Assembly: GCF_003609635.1 (NCBI RefSeq)
Contig: NZ_MCIA01000031.1
Coordinates: 248,001-312,000, forward strand
Reading direction: 5' to 3'
DNA length: 64,000 nt
Origin: Lacrimispora algidixylanolytica
Lineage (GTDB): Bacteria > Bacillota > Clostridia > Lachnospirales > Lachnospiraceae
Made by a program: the position numbers and the translations under genes
Notes under the pieces: generated by a model
Databases searched by the model: none
What the model was told of the DNA's origin: nothing
Seen by the model: the letters and a program-made list of their open reading frames with translations, nothing else
In this document: one piece after another, positions 38,085 through 46,609 of the stretch
Layout of the letters: each line of letters starts with the position of its first letter
Position numbering within the stretch: position 1 is the stretch's first letter

Positions 38085-39134
38085 CTATGGTGCAATCCGG
38101 TACATGGCGATCTCATCGGTCTCACGATTGGCGCTAATTAGTATATCAATCCCATCTTTTATTAGATGACATACATTAGCCGGACCGCAGTCTTTGTCAA
38201 GCACTTCCCATTGGTACTGTCTGTTCGCTTTGTTCCAGGTAAATAAAAGAAGATTCCGTTCTCCTTGTCTGTGTCCCACCACGAGAGTTGGTTTACCACA
38301 TAAGTCTCCACCGTAGATGGCATGAGTAAATTCCGCCGTTTTTTCATATTCATATACTTTATGAAAGCTTCCGTCTTGCTTTTTATAAATGGAAATCTGA
38401 TCTCCGTGAAAGGGCGACAAAACGGCGAGTTCCTTTTCTCCATCTTCATCAAGATCCACAAGAACAGCATCGCTTGCAGGGGTATTTAAAAGCTCTTTTA
38501 TTTGCCAAGGCTCCTCTTGGAACGCAGGCGGAATCACCTGACAGATTCCTCCTTCAAAAGAAACAAGTGCTGTTTCCACCCCGTCTTCCATCACTGGGTA
38601 GTAACCGTGATTCCGAAACATGCCCTCTTTTATGACCTCAAGTTTCAGAGGGTTATCCTCATGAAATCCGCTTAAGTCTTTAGGAAGTACAGCAGCGTAA
38701 ACCTTACCTGGACTAGACCAGTCTTCCTTGTATTCGTGTCCAGATTTTAATGTACAGGCCAGCAGATAGTGAATCCCATTTCTCTTAAGGATATCGAACC
38801 GATGGATGTGGGGCAACTTGACAAGCGTCCTGATTTGCCAGTCTCCATTCGCTTTGGGGGTCACAATTACAATTTCTGATTCCTTGGAATCATTGGGGGA
38901 ATAAAATCTTTGAGTAGCCAGAAACTGCCCATCAGTACCTGGAACCTGCACCATGGACATAGTTCCTCCTGGTCCTTCCCATATCGTATCCACTAAAACC
39001 CCATCCATGTTAAATAACAGGCAGCGATCCTCTTTCTCAGCTGCCACAAGGAAATGTTGTTCTTTCCTATATTTTAATGGAACGATGGAATAACACTTTG
39101 TCAAATGCTCCAATACCTTTTTCTCTACTTTCAT
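38085..39134 (-). CDS. Unrecognised beta-propeller-like protein in ula operon
   Basis: A 349-residue protein of repeated strand patterns ([49 protein letters not shown]) resembling FG-GAP/VCBS-type propellers, with a DxDxDG calcium-type loop at [12 protein letters not shown]. There is no signal peptide. It lies between ulaE and ulaF with tight spacing, so it is cotranscribed. It may be a lyase, sensor or lactonase-like accessory for the pathway; the function is unknown. Confidence 0.65.
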   Translation of the reverse strand: MKVEKKVLEHLTKCYSIVPLKYRKEQHFLVAAEKEDRCLLFNMDGVLVDTIWEGPGGTMSMVQVPGTDGQFLATQRFYSPNDSKESEIVIVTPKANGDWQIRTLVKLPHIHRFDILKRNGIHYLLACTLKSGHEYKEDWSSPGKVYAAVLPKDLSGFHEDNPLKLEVIKEGMFRNHGYYPVMEDGVETALVSFEGGICQVIPPAFQEEPWQIKELLNTPASDAVLVDLDEDGEKELAVLSPFHGDQISIYKKQDGSFHKVYEYEKTAEFTHAIYGGDLCGKPTLVVGHRQGERNLLLFTWNKANRQYQWEVLDKDCGPANVCHLIKDGIDILISANRETDEIAMYRIAP

Positions 39135-39148
39135 CCCAAGCTCCCCTT

Positions 39149-39994
39149 TCAGCACTGTTGATCCAATATTTCTGTCATCCTACGGTTGGCATCGTTAAGA
39201 TCGTTCATCCAATCAGCATTTCCGGTAAACCAAAACTCCGTTACGTATTTACGAATTCCAAGCTCCCAGGCTGTCTGTATGGCACGCTCAAAGTCCACAT
39301 GTCCGGAACCAAAAGGAATCTCCCTGAATTTTCCTGGTACCGTCTCCTTTAAATGCATGGCGACCAGATGCCCTTTTCCTGCGCGAAGATCATCTAGGGC
39401 ATCGGTTCCATATGTTTTTGCTGCATTGGTGATGTTTCCGATATCTGGATAGACGTTGAGATACATAGAAGATACTAGTTTTACATACTCCATGGACTTT
39501 TCCACCGTATTCATAAACTCGGTTTCCATGGTTTCAAATCCCAGCACGACTCCAGCCCGTGCCGCAATTTCAGTGGCCTTTTTTAAATTGTCTAGGAAAT
39601 ATTCCTTTGTATCTGGACTGGAATCTTCGTAATAGACATCGTAGCCAGCAAGCTGAATGATTCTTATACCTAAATCATCCGCCAACTGAATGGCTTTCTT
39701 CATAATGTCCATTCCCATTTCACGAACCTTAGGGTCTTGACTTCCAAGGGGATATTTCCGGTGTCCGCTAAGACACATGGTGCGTATGGGAAGTCCCACA
39801 ATCTTCATCATACTAATGAGTTCCAGACGCTCCGCCTGGGACATGGACAGACGGCTTAGCTTTTCTTCTGTTTCGTCGATGCTGATTTCTACGAAATCAT
39901 ACCCGGCTGCTTTTGCCGCCTCCAGCTTTTCTTTCCATCCAAGCCACGAGGGCATGGATTTTTCATATAATCCAAGGGTATATGCCTTTTCCAT
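39149..39994 (-). CDS. ulaE: L-ribulose/L-xylulose-5-phosphate 3-epimerase
   Basis: A 281-residue TIM-barrel sugar epimerase of the UlaE/SgaU family (L-xylulose-5-phosphate to L-ribulose-5-phosphate). The metal-site residues lie in FETMETEF, PDIGN, AMHLKET and VTEFWF. ATG at 39994 has GGAGG upstream. It precedes the unknown protein and ulaF in the operon. Confidence 0.92.
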   Translation of the reverse strand: MEKAYTLGLYEKSMPSWLGWKEKLEAAKAAGYDFVEISIDETEEKLSRLSMSQAERLELISMMKIVGLPIRTMCLSGHRKYPLGSQDPKVREMGMDIMKKAIQLADDLGIRIIQLAGYDVYYEDSSPDTKEYFLDNLKKATEIAARAGVVLGFETMETEFMNTVEKSMEYVKLVSSMYLNVYPDIGNITNAAKTYGTDALDDLRAGKGHLVAMHLKETVPGKFREIPFGSGHVDFERAIQTAWELGIRKYVTEFWFTGNADWMNDLNDANRRMTEILDQQC

Positions 39995-40056
39995 AAATTT
40001 GCCTCCATACAGATGCAATCAAAATGGAAGCCCGGGCATTGTTCCATTATGATTGG

Positions 40057-40818
40057 TTATATATCTTTTCGTGAGACCACGTACACCGTTACACCTTTTT
40101 CTCTTATGAGATCAAGGGCTTCCGTGGACGCTTTCTCATCGGTAATCAGATATTTTATTTTGTCTATGGGGCAGCTAACAAAGCTGCTGTTCTTTCCGAT
40201 TTTCGTGTGATCCGCTAGGACGTATACTTCCTGGGTCGCATGATTGACCATCATTTCATTTATACTGACTTCATTAAATATTTCTGTTGTCATTCCATTT
40301 TCTGCACTGATGCCGGAGCATCCGATAAACGCTTTCTTCGCATAAATCGTCTGTAAGTTCCGCAATGCAAAATCTCCCACCATGGCTTCCTTTGGATAGC
40401 GCAGTTCGCCACCTGTCAGCACCACATTGACTTCCAAAGAGTGCTCACAGTGAATTGCTTTTCCGTTATTGGTTATAACCGTTACATTGGAGCAAGATAT
40501 ATGCTCCAGAAGCTTTAGTGCATTGCTGCTGGTGTTGATAAACAGTGTGTCGTTATCCGTTACAAGTCCTGATGCAAACTCAGCAATCAGCTTCCGGTAT
40601 AAGGTCACTTCATCCACCGGATTCCTGGACGCAATAGCTCCTCCATGGGTTCGAACCAGTAATTTTCTATCTTCTAAGTACTGCAAATCTCTTCGGATGG
40701 TGATCAAAGATACTTCTAACATCTTTGCCAGTTCATCCACCCGCACCCTGGGGTTTTTCTGCATCAGCTCCAGGATGCGGTTTCTTCTATTATCTACACA
40801 AGCTCTGTCCTTTTTCAT
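40057..40818 (-). CDS. DeoR/GlpR-family regulator (UlaR-like)
   Basis: A 253-residue repressor with the DeoR helix-turn-helix (VRVDELAKMLEVSLITIRRDLQ) and a sugar-phosphate isomerase-like sensor domain (GGAIA, FINTSSNALKLLEH, GCSGISAENGM). Its position inside the ula operon makes it the likely regulator, sensing an ascorbate-pathway phosphate. Confidence 0.88.
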   Translation of the reverse strand: MKKDRACVDNRRNRILELMQKNPRVRVDELAKMLEVSLITIRRDLQYLEDRKLLVRTHGGAIASRNPVDEVTLYRKLIAEFASGLVTDNDTLFINTSSNALKLLEHISCSNVTVITNNGKAIHCEHSLEVNVVLTGGELRYPKEAMVGDFALRNLQTIYAKKAFIGCSGISAENGMTTEIFNEVSINEMMVNHATQEVYVLADHTKIGKNSSFVSCPIDKIKYLITDEKASTEALDLIREKGVTVYVVSRKDI

Positions 40819-40914
40819 TTTCCTACCTCTCAACTCATAAAGATATGATTTATCATCCTCATTATAGCCTTTTAAGGAGCTTGTGTCACTTATTTTATGT
40901 TCGTTTTGATTGAA

Positions 40915-41217
40915 TTAAATAATCCCATTGTCCTTCATTTTTTGCTCCATCTCCTGAGGAGACATGATATTACGCAATCCGATCACCAGGGTTCCTTTTT
41001 CCTGAGCACCTTTAAACATGCTTGCAAAGTTTTGAGCACAAAATACAACATCGTATTGGGCTGCTGCGGTCTTTCCTTCTGAAAGGGCACAGTGATGAAC
41101 CTTTGAAGGTTTTAAACCCACCTTGTCAAGGACCTTTTGCATGGTCATCTTCATCATAAGACTGGAGCCTGCACCATTGGCGCAGCAAACCATAAAACTC
41201 ATATGTTCTTTTATCAT
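40915..41217 (-). CDS. ulaB: PTS ascorbate IIB component
   Basis: A 100-residue IIB protein of the SgaB/UlaB family. The phosphorylated cysteine is in MVCCANGAGSSLMMK. It transfers phosphate from IIA to ascorbate carried by UlaA. Good AGGAGA site upstream. Confidence 0.92.
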   Translation of the reverse strand: MIKEHMSFMVCCANGAGSSLMMKMTMQKVLDKVGLKPSKVHHCALSEGKTAAAQYDVVFCAQNFASMFKGAQEKGTLVIGLRNIMSPQEMEQKMKDNGII

Positions 41218-41231
41218 AATCCTTCTCCTTC

Positions 41232-42716
41232 TTATTCCTGTTTCATTCCTTTAAGTTCTTTGTAAGCTTCGTAGTTTTCTGTAATAAGGAAATATCCTTT
41301 TTTATCCTTCCGGTATTGGATCTGAGGTATTGCCACCAAAACAGCCACAACGATAGCGACTCCGCCATAACTTAAATACTTCATAACTCCGGTCATAACA
41401 GGCCACACGACAGCCCAATCCCACATGCCAAGATATCCACCGTAAGCTGCCATTCCGACCCAACCAGCAATGAGAGCCGACCCAAAAACCTGACAGATTC
41501 CAGAGAAGAAAGGAAGGATAAGAGCTGCCTTGACTCCCCCCTTTTCATTGGCAAACACTGCAATGGTCGCATTGTCAAAGAATACTGGAACGAAACCACA
41601 GATAACAAGCACCGGACTCTTTAAAACAATGAGAGTGATGATAGCCAAAATCTGTCCCACGAACCCGGCAAGGAAGCCAAGAGGAACCGCATTGGCAGAG
41701 CCGAAACCAAATACAACTGCGCAATCAACTCCTGGAAGAGAACCTGGAAGCAGTTTATCTGCAATTCCCTGGAAGGAGGCGGTCAGTTCTGTAACGAAGG
41801 TTCTGACCCCAAGCTGCAAGATAGCCAAGTAGACGGAAAAGTACAAGCAGGTCTGTATGACATAGAAGAACATGCTGGCTCCTTCTTTCATGAACTTCTG
41901 CTCCACCAGATAATCCCTGCCTAGAACACAGAGAATGGTGCCGAAGAACATTACCATAAGAATGGAAGTGCATACCATGTTTTCATTAAATATGGACATA
42001 AATCCTGGTAGTTCAATATCATCAATTTTTTTAATACTCTTACCATCTTTTTTTCTTCCAAATAGCTTTTCTGCCAGCCAGGTATTAATAGCAATCCCAA
42101 ACATCTGCTGATGAGCCAGGCAGAATCCCGCACCATCGGTCAGCTCCTGACATGGCTTAATGGTCAAGTTGGAACCAACGGCCCAGTATGCACCCAGAAT
42201 CAAAGCCATTACGATTAGAAGGGCAACATTATTGTTTAACAGAAATGGACAAGCAAACAGGATCAGCCAATAAGCGGTTGCGGCCTGCTGCACTTGTACA
42301 TGACCAGTGGTAAACAGTGCTCTCATCTTTGTTATCTTACGAAAACGTACCAATAGGATGTTTACGATAAATGCAATGAGAAGAAGGATCATAGCATTGC
42401 CAAATGTCTTACCAAATACTTCTTCCACTCCCGCAGTTACTGCGTTCTGGCCAAAGTAAGGATCAATAACCATGGCATTCATGTTAAAACGATCTTTCAG
42501 CCCCACCAGCACGGGACGGAAATTACTAACCAAACCACCAGAGCCTACGGTCAGAATCAAATACCCTACTATTGCCTTTATCACTCCGGCAAGAACATCG
42601 TACCATGGCTTTCCCAGCAGCACATATCCGATCATAACGATCAATCCAATCATAAATGCCGGCTGCTGTAGTACATTGACTGCAAAGAACGACCAAACCT
42701 TCAATAATATATCCAT
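41232..42716 (-). CDS. ulaA: PTS ascorbate IIC permease
   Basis: A 494-residue membrane protein with about eleven hydrophobic segments, of the SgaT/UlaA family of V-motif PTS transporters. Recognisable segments include LTDGAGFCLAHQQMFGIA and LPGSLPGVDCAVVFGF. It takes up L-ascorbate (or a related lactone) with phosphorylation by UlaB and UlaC. ATG at 42716 has GGAGGGG upstream. Confidence 0.93.
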   Translation of the reverse strand: MDILLKVWSFFAVNVLQQPAFMIGLIVMIGYVLLGKPWYDVLAGVIKAIVGYLILTVGSGGLVSNFRPVLVGLKDRFNMNAMVIDPYFGQNAVTAGVEEVFGKTFGNAMILLLIAFIVNILLVRFRKITKMRALFTTGHVQVQQAATAYWLILFACPFLLNNNVALLIVMALILGAYWAVGSNLTIKPCQELTDGAGFCLAHQQMFGIAINTWLAEKLFGRKKDGKSIKKIDDIELPGFMSIFNENMVCTSILMVMFFGTILCVLGRDYLVEQKFMKEGASMFFYVIQTCLYFSVYLAILQLGVRTFVTELTASFQGIADKLLPGSLPGVDCAVVFGFGSANAVPLGFLAGFVGQILAIITLIVLKSPVLVICGFVPVFFDNATIAVFANEKGGVKAALILPFFSGICQVFGSALIAGWVGMAAYGGYLGMWDWAVVWPVMTGVMKYLSYGGVAIVVAVLVAIPQIQYRKDKKGYFLITENYEAYKELKGMKQE

Positions 42717-42733
42717 AAGAACCCCTCCCATGA

Positions 42734-43189
42734 TTAATCCAGATAATCTTCCTGAATCTTTAGTAAATCTTCCGGTGTCTCCGCTAACATTAGCGCTTCC
42801 ACCGCCCCTTCATTCATTAAAAGCTCCGACAGCTTTGTCATGTTTTGCAAATGTTGCTCTGAGTTACAGGAAGCAAGAGTGAAAAACAGTTTTGCCTCCT
42901 TATCTTCTTCCCCCGGCGAAAAACTTACCGGATTGTTCAGTCTCATGAAGCCGATTGCAGTTTTGTGTACCCCCCTGGCACATTCCTGCGAATGCGGCAT
43001 TGCAACATTTGGCATGATAATTATGTATGGACCGTACTTTTTGATACAACGAATGATATCTTCCTTGTAGTTTGCTTCCACGGTTCCATCTGATTCCAAA
43101 GCCTCACAACTCATGCGGACTGCTTCTTCCCAGTCGGCTGCTTCTTTGGCAAATTTATAATGCCCCAGTTTTACAAATTCTCTTAACAT
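42734..43189 (-). CDS. ulaC: PTS ascorbate IIA component
   Basis: A 151-residue IIA domain protein of the mannitol/fructose-ascorbate family, with the phosphorylated histidine in VAMPHSQEC. It starts 25 nt after ulaG and precedes ulaA. Confidence 0.93.
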   Translation of the reverse strand: MLREFVKLGHYKFAKEAADWEEAVRMSCEALESDGTVEANYKEDIIRCIKKYGPYIIIMPNVAMPHSQECARGVHKTAIGFMRLNNPVSFSPGEEDKEAKLFFTLASCNSEQHLQNMTKLSELLMNEGAVEALMLAETPEDLLKIQEDYLD

Positions 43190-43214
43190 CTTACCCCTCC
43201 CCGGATTTTATTTT

Positions 43215-44318
43215 CTACAAACAGGAACGGAACGGTATGTTCTGAGGAGCTTCAAAGCAATCATCAAATCCTCTTGGGTGATGGTACGCCTTTTTTTCCC
43301 GGTCCACAGGGTACACGTATTTGCCGCCTGCTTCCCAGAAGAATGGATGGAATTGATAGTCAAGACGATCCTTTTTCATGTCGTAGAGAACCCTAATCTC
43401 ATTGACATCTGCCATGAAATTCGTCCAGACATCGTAGTGAATGGGGATGACCACATCGCATCTTAATGATTCCGCCATTCGAAGCACGTCGCAGGAAGTC
43501 ATTTTATCCGCCATTCCAACGGGATTTTCTCCGTAGGAGCCGAAAGCCACATCTACCTTATGATCCTTTCCGTGTTTTGCAAAGTATATGGAATAGTGGG
43601 AATCTCCGCTGTGATAAATGTTGCCTCCTGGGGTTTTTATTAGGTAATTAACTGCTTTGTCATCCATATCTACCGGACATACTCCTGTTAGTTCTTCTCT
43701 GTCTTGGCCTGTGGAATCTGTGGTTACCAGGCAGGTTCTGTCAAAGGAATCAAGGACTACGATCTCAATATCTTTGATTCGTATGGTATCTCCGGGACGT
43801 ACGATCTTACACTGTTCTTTTGGAACTCCCCATTTGATCCAGGTTTCCACTGATTTTAATGGGCCTATAAATGGGACTGGGATTTGTTTTCCATCTTGGT
43901 CTGTAGTCGTCATACCGGTTTGGATTACGTGGGCCGCGTATTCTGCACTCATGTGGTCCTGGTGGTAGTGAGTTGCTAGTACTGCATCCACTTGACGGAT
44001 TGCAAATGGGTCGATGACAAATGGGACTGCTCTTAGGTTCGGCTGCATGTTTCTGGCTCCACACATATTTGCCATTTGATGCCCGACCGCCATCTTTCCG
44101 TCTCCGTGGGTTCGCTTTCCGTTTCCACACCATAAGTCAATGCTCAGATTGCAGCCTCCTGGGGTTTTGAACCAGATGCCAGTGCAGCCAAGCCACCACA
44201 TGGCTACAGTGCCGGGTTTTACTTCTTCTCTTTCGATTTCTTCGTTCAGCCAGGTTCCCCACTCTGGGAACGTACTCATGATCCATGATTCTCTGGATAT
44301 TTCGTTTATCTTGCTCAC
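43215..44318 (-). CDS. ulaG: L-ascorbate-6-phosphate lactonase
   Basis: A 367-residue metallo-beta-lactamase-fold hydrolase. The metal motif THYHQDHMS, then YHSGDSHYS and VIPIHYDVW, matches UlaG, which opens ascorbate-6-phosphate. The start is GTG with GGAGG upstream. It is the first gene of the operon and is preceded by a promoter and an imperfect dyad. Confidence 0.93.
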   Translation of the reverse strand: MSKINEISRESWIMSTFPEWGTWLNEEIEREEVKPGTVAMWWLGCTGIWFKTPGGCNLSIDLWCGNGKRTHGDGKMAVGHQMANMCGARNMQPNLRAVPFVIDPFAIRQVDAVLATHYHQDHMSAEYAAHVIQTGMTTTDQDGKQIPVPFIGPLKSVETWIKWGVPKEQCKIVRPGDTIRIKDIEIVVLDSFDRTCLVTTDSTGQDREELTGVCPVDMDDKAVNYLIKTPGGNIYHSGDSHYSIYFAKHGKDHKVDVAFGSYGENPVGMADKMTSCDVLRMAESLRCDVVIPIHYDVWTNFMADVNEIRVLYDMKKDRLDYQFHPFFWEAGGKYVYPVDREKKAYHHPRGFDDCFEAPQNIPFRSCL

Positions 44319-44377
44319 GCCTTCTCCTCCTTTGATCTTAATGTCTGTTTTTTATGTTCTTTTTATTTCTTAAGGTC

Positions 44378-44440
44378 ATGTTATCATGGTTTATGATAGT
44401 TATCAATAGATTTATATGAACGTTTATACTTTATATGTTC
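44378..44440 (-). promoter_or_regulatory. ula operon promoter and candidate operator
   Basis: On the minus strand TTGATA (44401-44406) and TAACAT (44378-44383) are 17 nt apart. Just upstream an imperfect dyad GAACGTTTATA.../...ATGTTC (44418-44440) could bind the DeoR-type regulator encoded in the operon. Confidence 0.55.
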
Positions 44441-44600
44441 GTTAGTGTATTTTTGTAACATTATACAGATTTTTGGAGTTTTTTTGTGCAGTTTTATGGG
44501 GTTGATTTATTCTAGTACTATAACAAATGAGTTTCCATATCTCCAATCAGTAATCAGCATACAAAAATAGATGGTCAGAATTATCTGGCCACCCATATCT

Positions 44601-44741
44601 TTATGACTTAATATTTGTTTTTCTTATACCCCAACCACCTTGCTCCATTCGAATCACATACATAAGGTTAATAGCGTTATATACTCTGTTCAACCAATCA
44701 GTTCCCCCACTGACAATCTCAGATGGCAACGTTAACTCAAT
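44601..44741 (-). pseudogene. Gene fragment at edge of toxin island
   Basis: An open stretch of about 46 codons without a start but with protein-like content (SGGTDWLNRVYNAINLMYVI), ending in TAA at 44601. It lies in an otherwise empty 600-nt region between the ula operon and the toxin island and is probably debris from a lost toxin or immunity gene. The family is not recognised. Confidence 0.3.
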
Positions 44742-44925
44742 TTAAATCGTTTATGCATTAATTCTGCAAGGGCTAAATAACTTATCTGCAACAAACCAAT
44801 GAGAGATGACTACGAAATTATGAACGACTCCAATAAACCATAACCAATTAACATATATCTTTTAATTAATTCTTATTAAATTTGGATGTTACAAATCAAT
44901 GATTAAATTAAAAACAGTTGGGTAT

Positions 44926-45162
44926 TTATATTCCTCGAATTGCTTCAATTAAAAGTTTCTTCGTTTTTGGTCCTATATATTTCTGAGCAATATCTAAGAT
45001 ATCCCTGTCATCCCCTAATATTTCTAACACAGTTATTGAAAAAATATTAATCAAATGTTCATCCCCACAGTTAGATATCTCCTCAAAATACTCTGGACTT
45101 GTGTCAATAACGTAGACACAAGTCCACAACACAAAACACTGATTGATTGTAATTTCAAATTT
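44926..45162 (-). pseudogene. Truncated immunity-type gene fragment
   Basis: The frame is open for 78 codons back to a TAG and has no good start or ribosome site; only a GTG at 45132 is possible. The residues (FVLWTCVYVIDTSPEYFEEI, then ILGDDRDILDIAQKYIG) look like the C-terminal half of a small acidic immunity-type protein. It is probably the remnant of a gene whose 5' part was lost. Confidence 0.45.
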
Positions 45163-45254
45163 CTACTTAAAATTCAAATTACATAAATTGACAAACAAAG
45201 TGGTGATTTTATTTATTTTTAAACTTTATCGAATTAATTTTTTTTATTTTCTAA

Positions 45255-45599
45255 TTATTCTATATTGTATTTTTGCTTATATTTATTTAATAACTTATTT
45301 AAAGTTTCTTGTTTATCCGGATAATCATCCATAAAAGATGAACAAATTATTTGTAGATATTTATATAAAGTTTCATAATCAATAACTATCTCTTCGCCAC
45401 TATGTAGACCAAACTCAACACCTCCAAATATGCCTCCTGTTGCAATGTCATACTCATCTAAGTCATCTGGAAAAACACAAGCCCCAAAGTTTTCTCCAAA
45501 TCCTCTCCCCTCACTTATTCCTTCTATAATCTGAATAAACCTTTCATCACTGACCATATTAAAAACTACTTGTACTGGAAAGTGTTCTTTATCCAGCAT
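45255..45599 (-). CDS. CdiI-like ribonuclease-toxin immunity protein
   Basis: A 114-residue acidic protein. The pattern GACVFPDDLDEYD, GVEFGLHSGEEIVIDY and LYKYLQIICSSF matches my recollection of the CdiI_3 family annotated as ribonuclease toxin immunity proteins. It directly follows the degraded toxin fragment at 45654-45971, which is its likely former target. The ATG at 45599 has no good ribosome site, and the frame is open for at least 16 codons further upstream. Confidence 0.55.
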   Translation of the reverse strand: MLDKEHFPVQVVFNMVSDERFIQIIEGISEGRGFGENFGACVFPDDLDEYDIATGGIFGGVEFGLHSGEEIVIDYETLYKYLQIICSSFMDDYPDKQETLNKLLNKYKQKYNIE

Positions 45600-45653
45600 A
45601 TTTTGATCATAAAGTCTAAAATCTCTTTTTATAATTAATCCCCTAATCGTTTT

Positions 45654-45971
45654 TTATTGTTCTGGATAAAACGATGTAATGTCCCCATTTCCATCACTAT
45701 ATCCTCTCTATTTTACTCCAGCACCATCATTGCCAACCCATTCTCTTGGTAATACACCATCAGTGCTTTTAGAAAGGGCATCATTAGCTACTTGAACTCC
45801 TTTTTCCATGTAAACTTCATCACTGATAACATTAGGATCATAAATTGTTTTAACTTTTGTTACTCCACTTTGATATTCTCCTGGTATTGGAGTTCCTGCC
45901 CTATCTAATTTGGGCATTTGATATTCAATCGTTTCAACACCTTCTAGCGTTGGATGTGGAGTGGTCCTTAC
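45654..45971 (-). pseudogene. Orphan toxin C-terminal cassette with in-frame TAG
   Basis: The frame carries RTTPHPTLEGVETIEYQMP, TIYDPNVISDEVYMEKGVQ and LPREWVGNDGAGVK, then TAG at 45708-45710, then RGYSDGNGDITSFYPEQ and TAA at 45654. Reading the TAG as a mutated TGG restores a continuous C-terminus, as in CdiA/Rhs-type RNase toxin tips. There is no start codon and no N-terminal secretion region, so it looks like a displaced, inactivated toxin tip retained beside its immunity gene. Confidence 0.65.
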
Positions 45972-46060
45972 AATTTGAAAAAAACTTAAAAATTTAATTA
46001 TAAACTATAACCAATGGACTTATATCTAATTAATAATACAAATCTATTAAAATTATTAAT

Positions 46061-46279
46061 CTACAAATATTTAATCCGATCAATATCTCCGAAAAGTGTT
46101 TGTAGAGCCTGTTTTTCATTGAGTGTAAGGTTATTAAAATATGTTTCTGTTAATACTCTATTTTGTTGAAAAATACTTATTAATTCAACTTTGTAAATAT
46201 TGGATTTTTCGGGATAAAGCTGAGAACGTCCAAGTTTCTTGCGCACTTCTGTACGATATTCGTAGAAGTCATTAAACAT
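46061..46279 (-). CDS. Small hypothetical protein (immunity region)
   Basis: A 72-residue, charged, helical protein with an ATG preceded by GAGGAG. It follows the 100-residue gene by 13 nt and the EndoU toxin by two genes, so it is probably cotranscribed. The family is not recognised; an immunity or accessory role is inferred only from position. Confidence 0.55.
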   Translation of the reverse strand: MFNDFYEYRTEVRKKLGRSQLYPEKSNIYKVELISIFQQNRVLTETYFNNLTLNEKQALQTLFGDIDRIKYL

Positions 46280-46292
46280 ATTATAAACTCCT

Positions 46293-46595
46293 CTATTCTG
46301 AATAATCCTTAGCTAAACTAATTATTGGATCTAAATTTAGATTTGGAAATTTATTCCTAAGATTTTCAAGTTCCATTATATAATTATCACTTTTTAAATT
46401 ATATGCAACATCTTCAAAAATAGCAGATAAAAACTCAATTTCCTTTTCATTACATCCACATAAATAATTAGTTGTATTTTCTGAATCAACACTAAGTAAC
46501 TGTGTTAATTCATCCCAAATATCACTAATTGATGGATCGTTTATGTCCAACAGCATACCCTCACAAATTAAATTTGTTACTTTTTCATTTAGCAT
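46293..46595 (-). CDS. Candidate immunity protein of EndoU toxin
   Basis: A 100-residue acidic helical protein (NEKVTNLICEGMLLDI; CGCNEKEIEFLSAIFEDVA) that starts 14 nt after the EndoU-toxin stop with AAAGGA as ribosome site. The location immediately downstream of the toxin is the normal place for its cognate immunity gene. The family is not named with confidence. Confidence 0.55.
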   Translation of the reverse strand: MLNEKVTNLICEGMLLDINDPSISDIWDELTQLLSVDSENTTNYLCGCNEKEIEFLSAIFEDVAYNLKSDNYIMELENLRNKFPNLNLDPIISLAKDYSE

Positions 46596-46609
46596 ATATT
46601 CTTTCCTTT

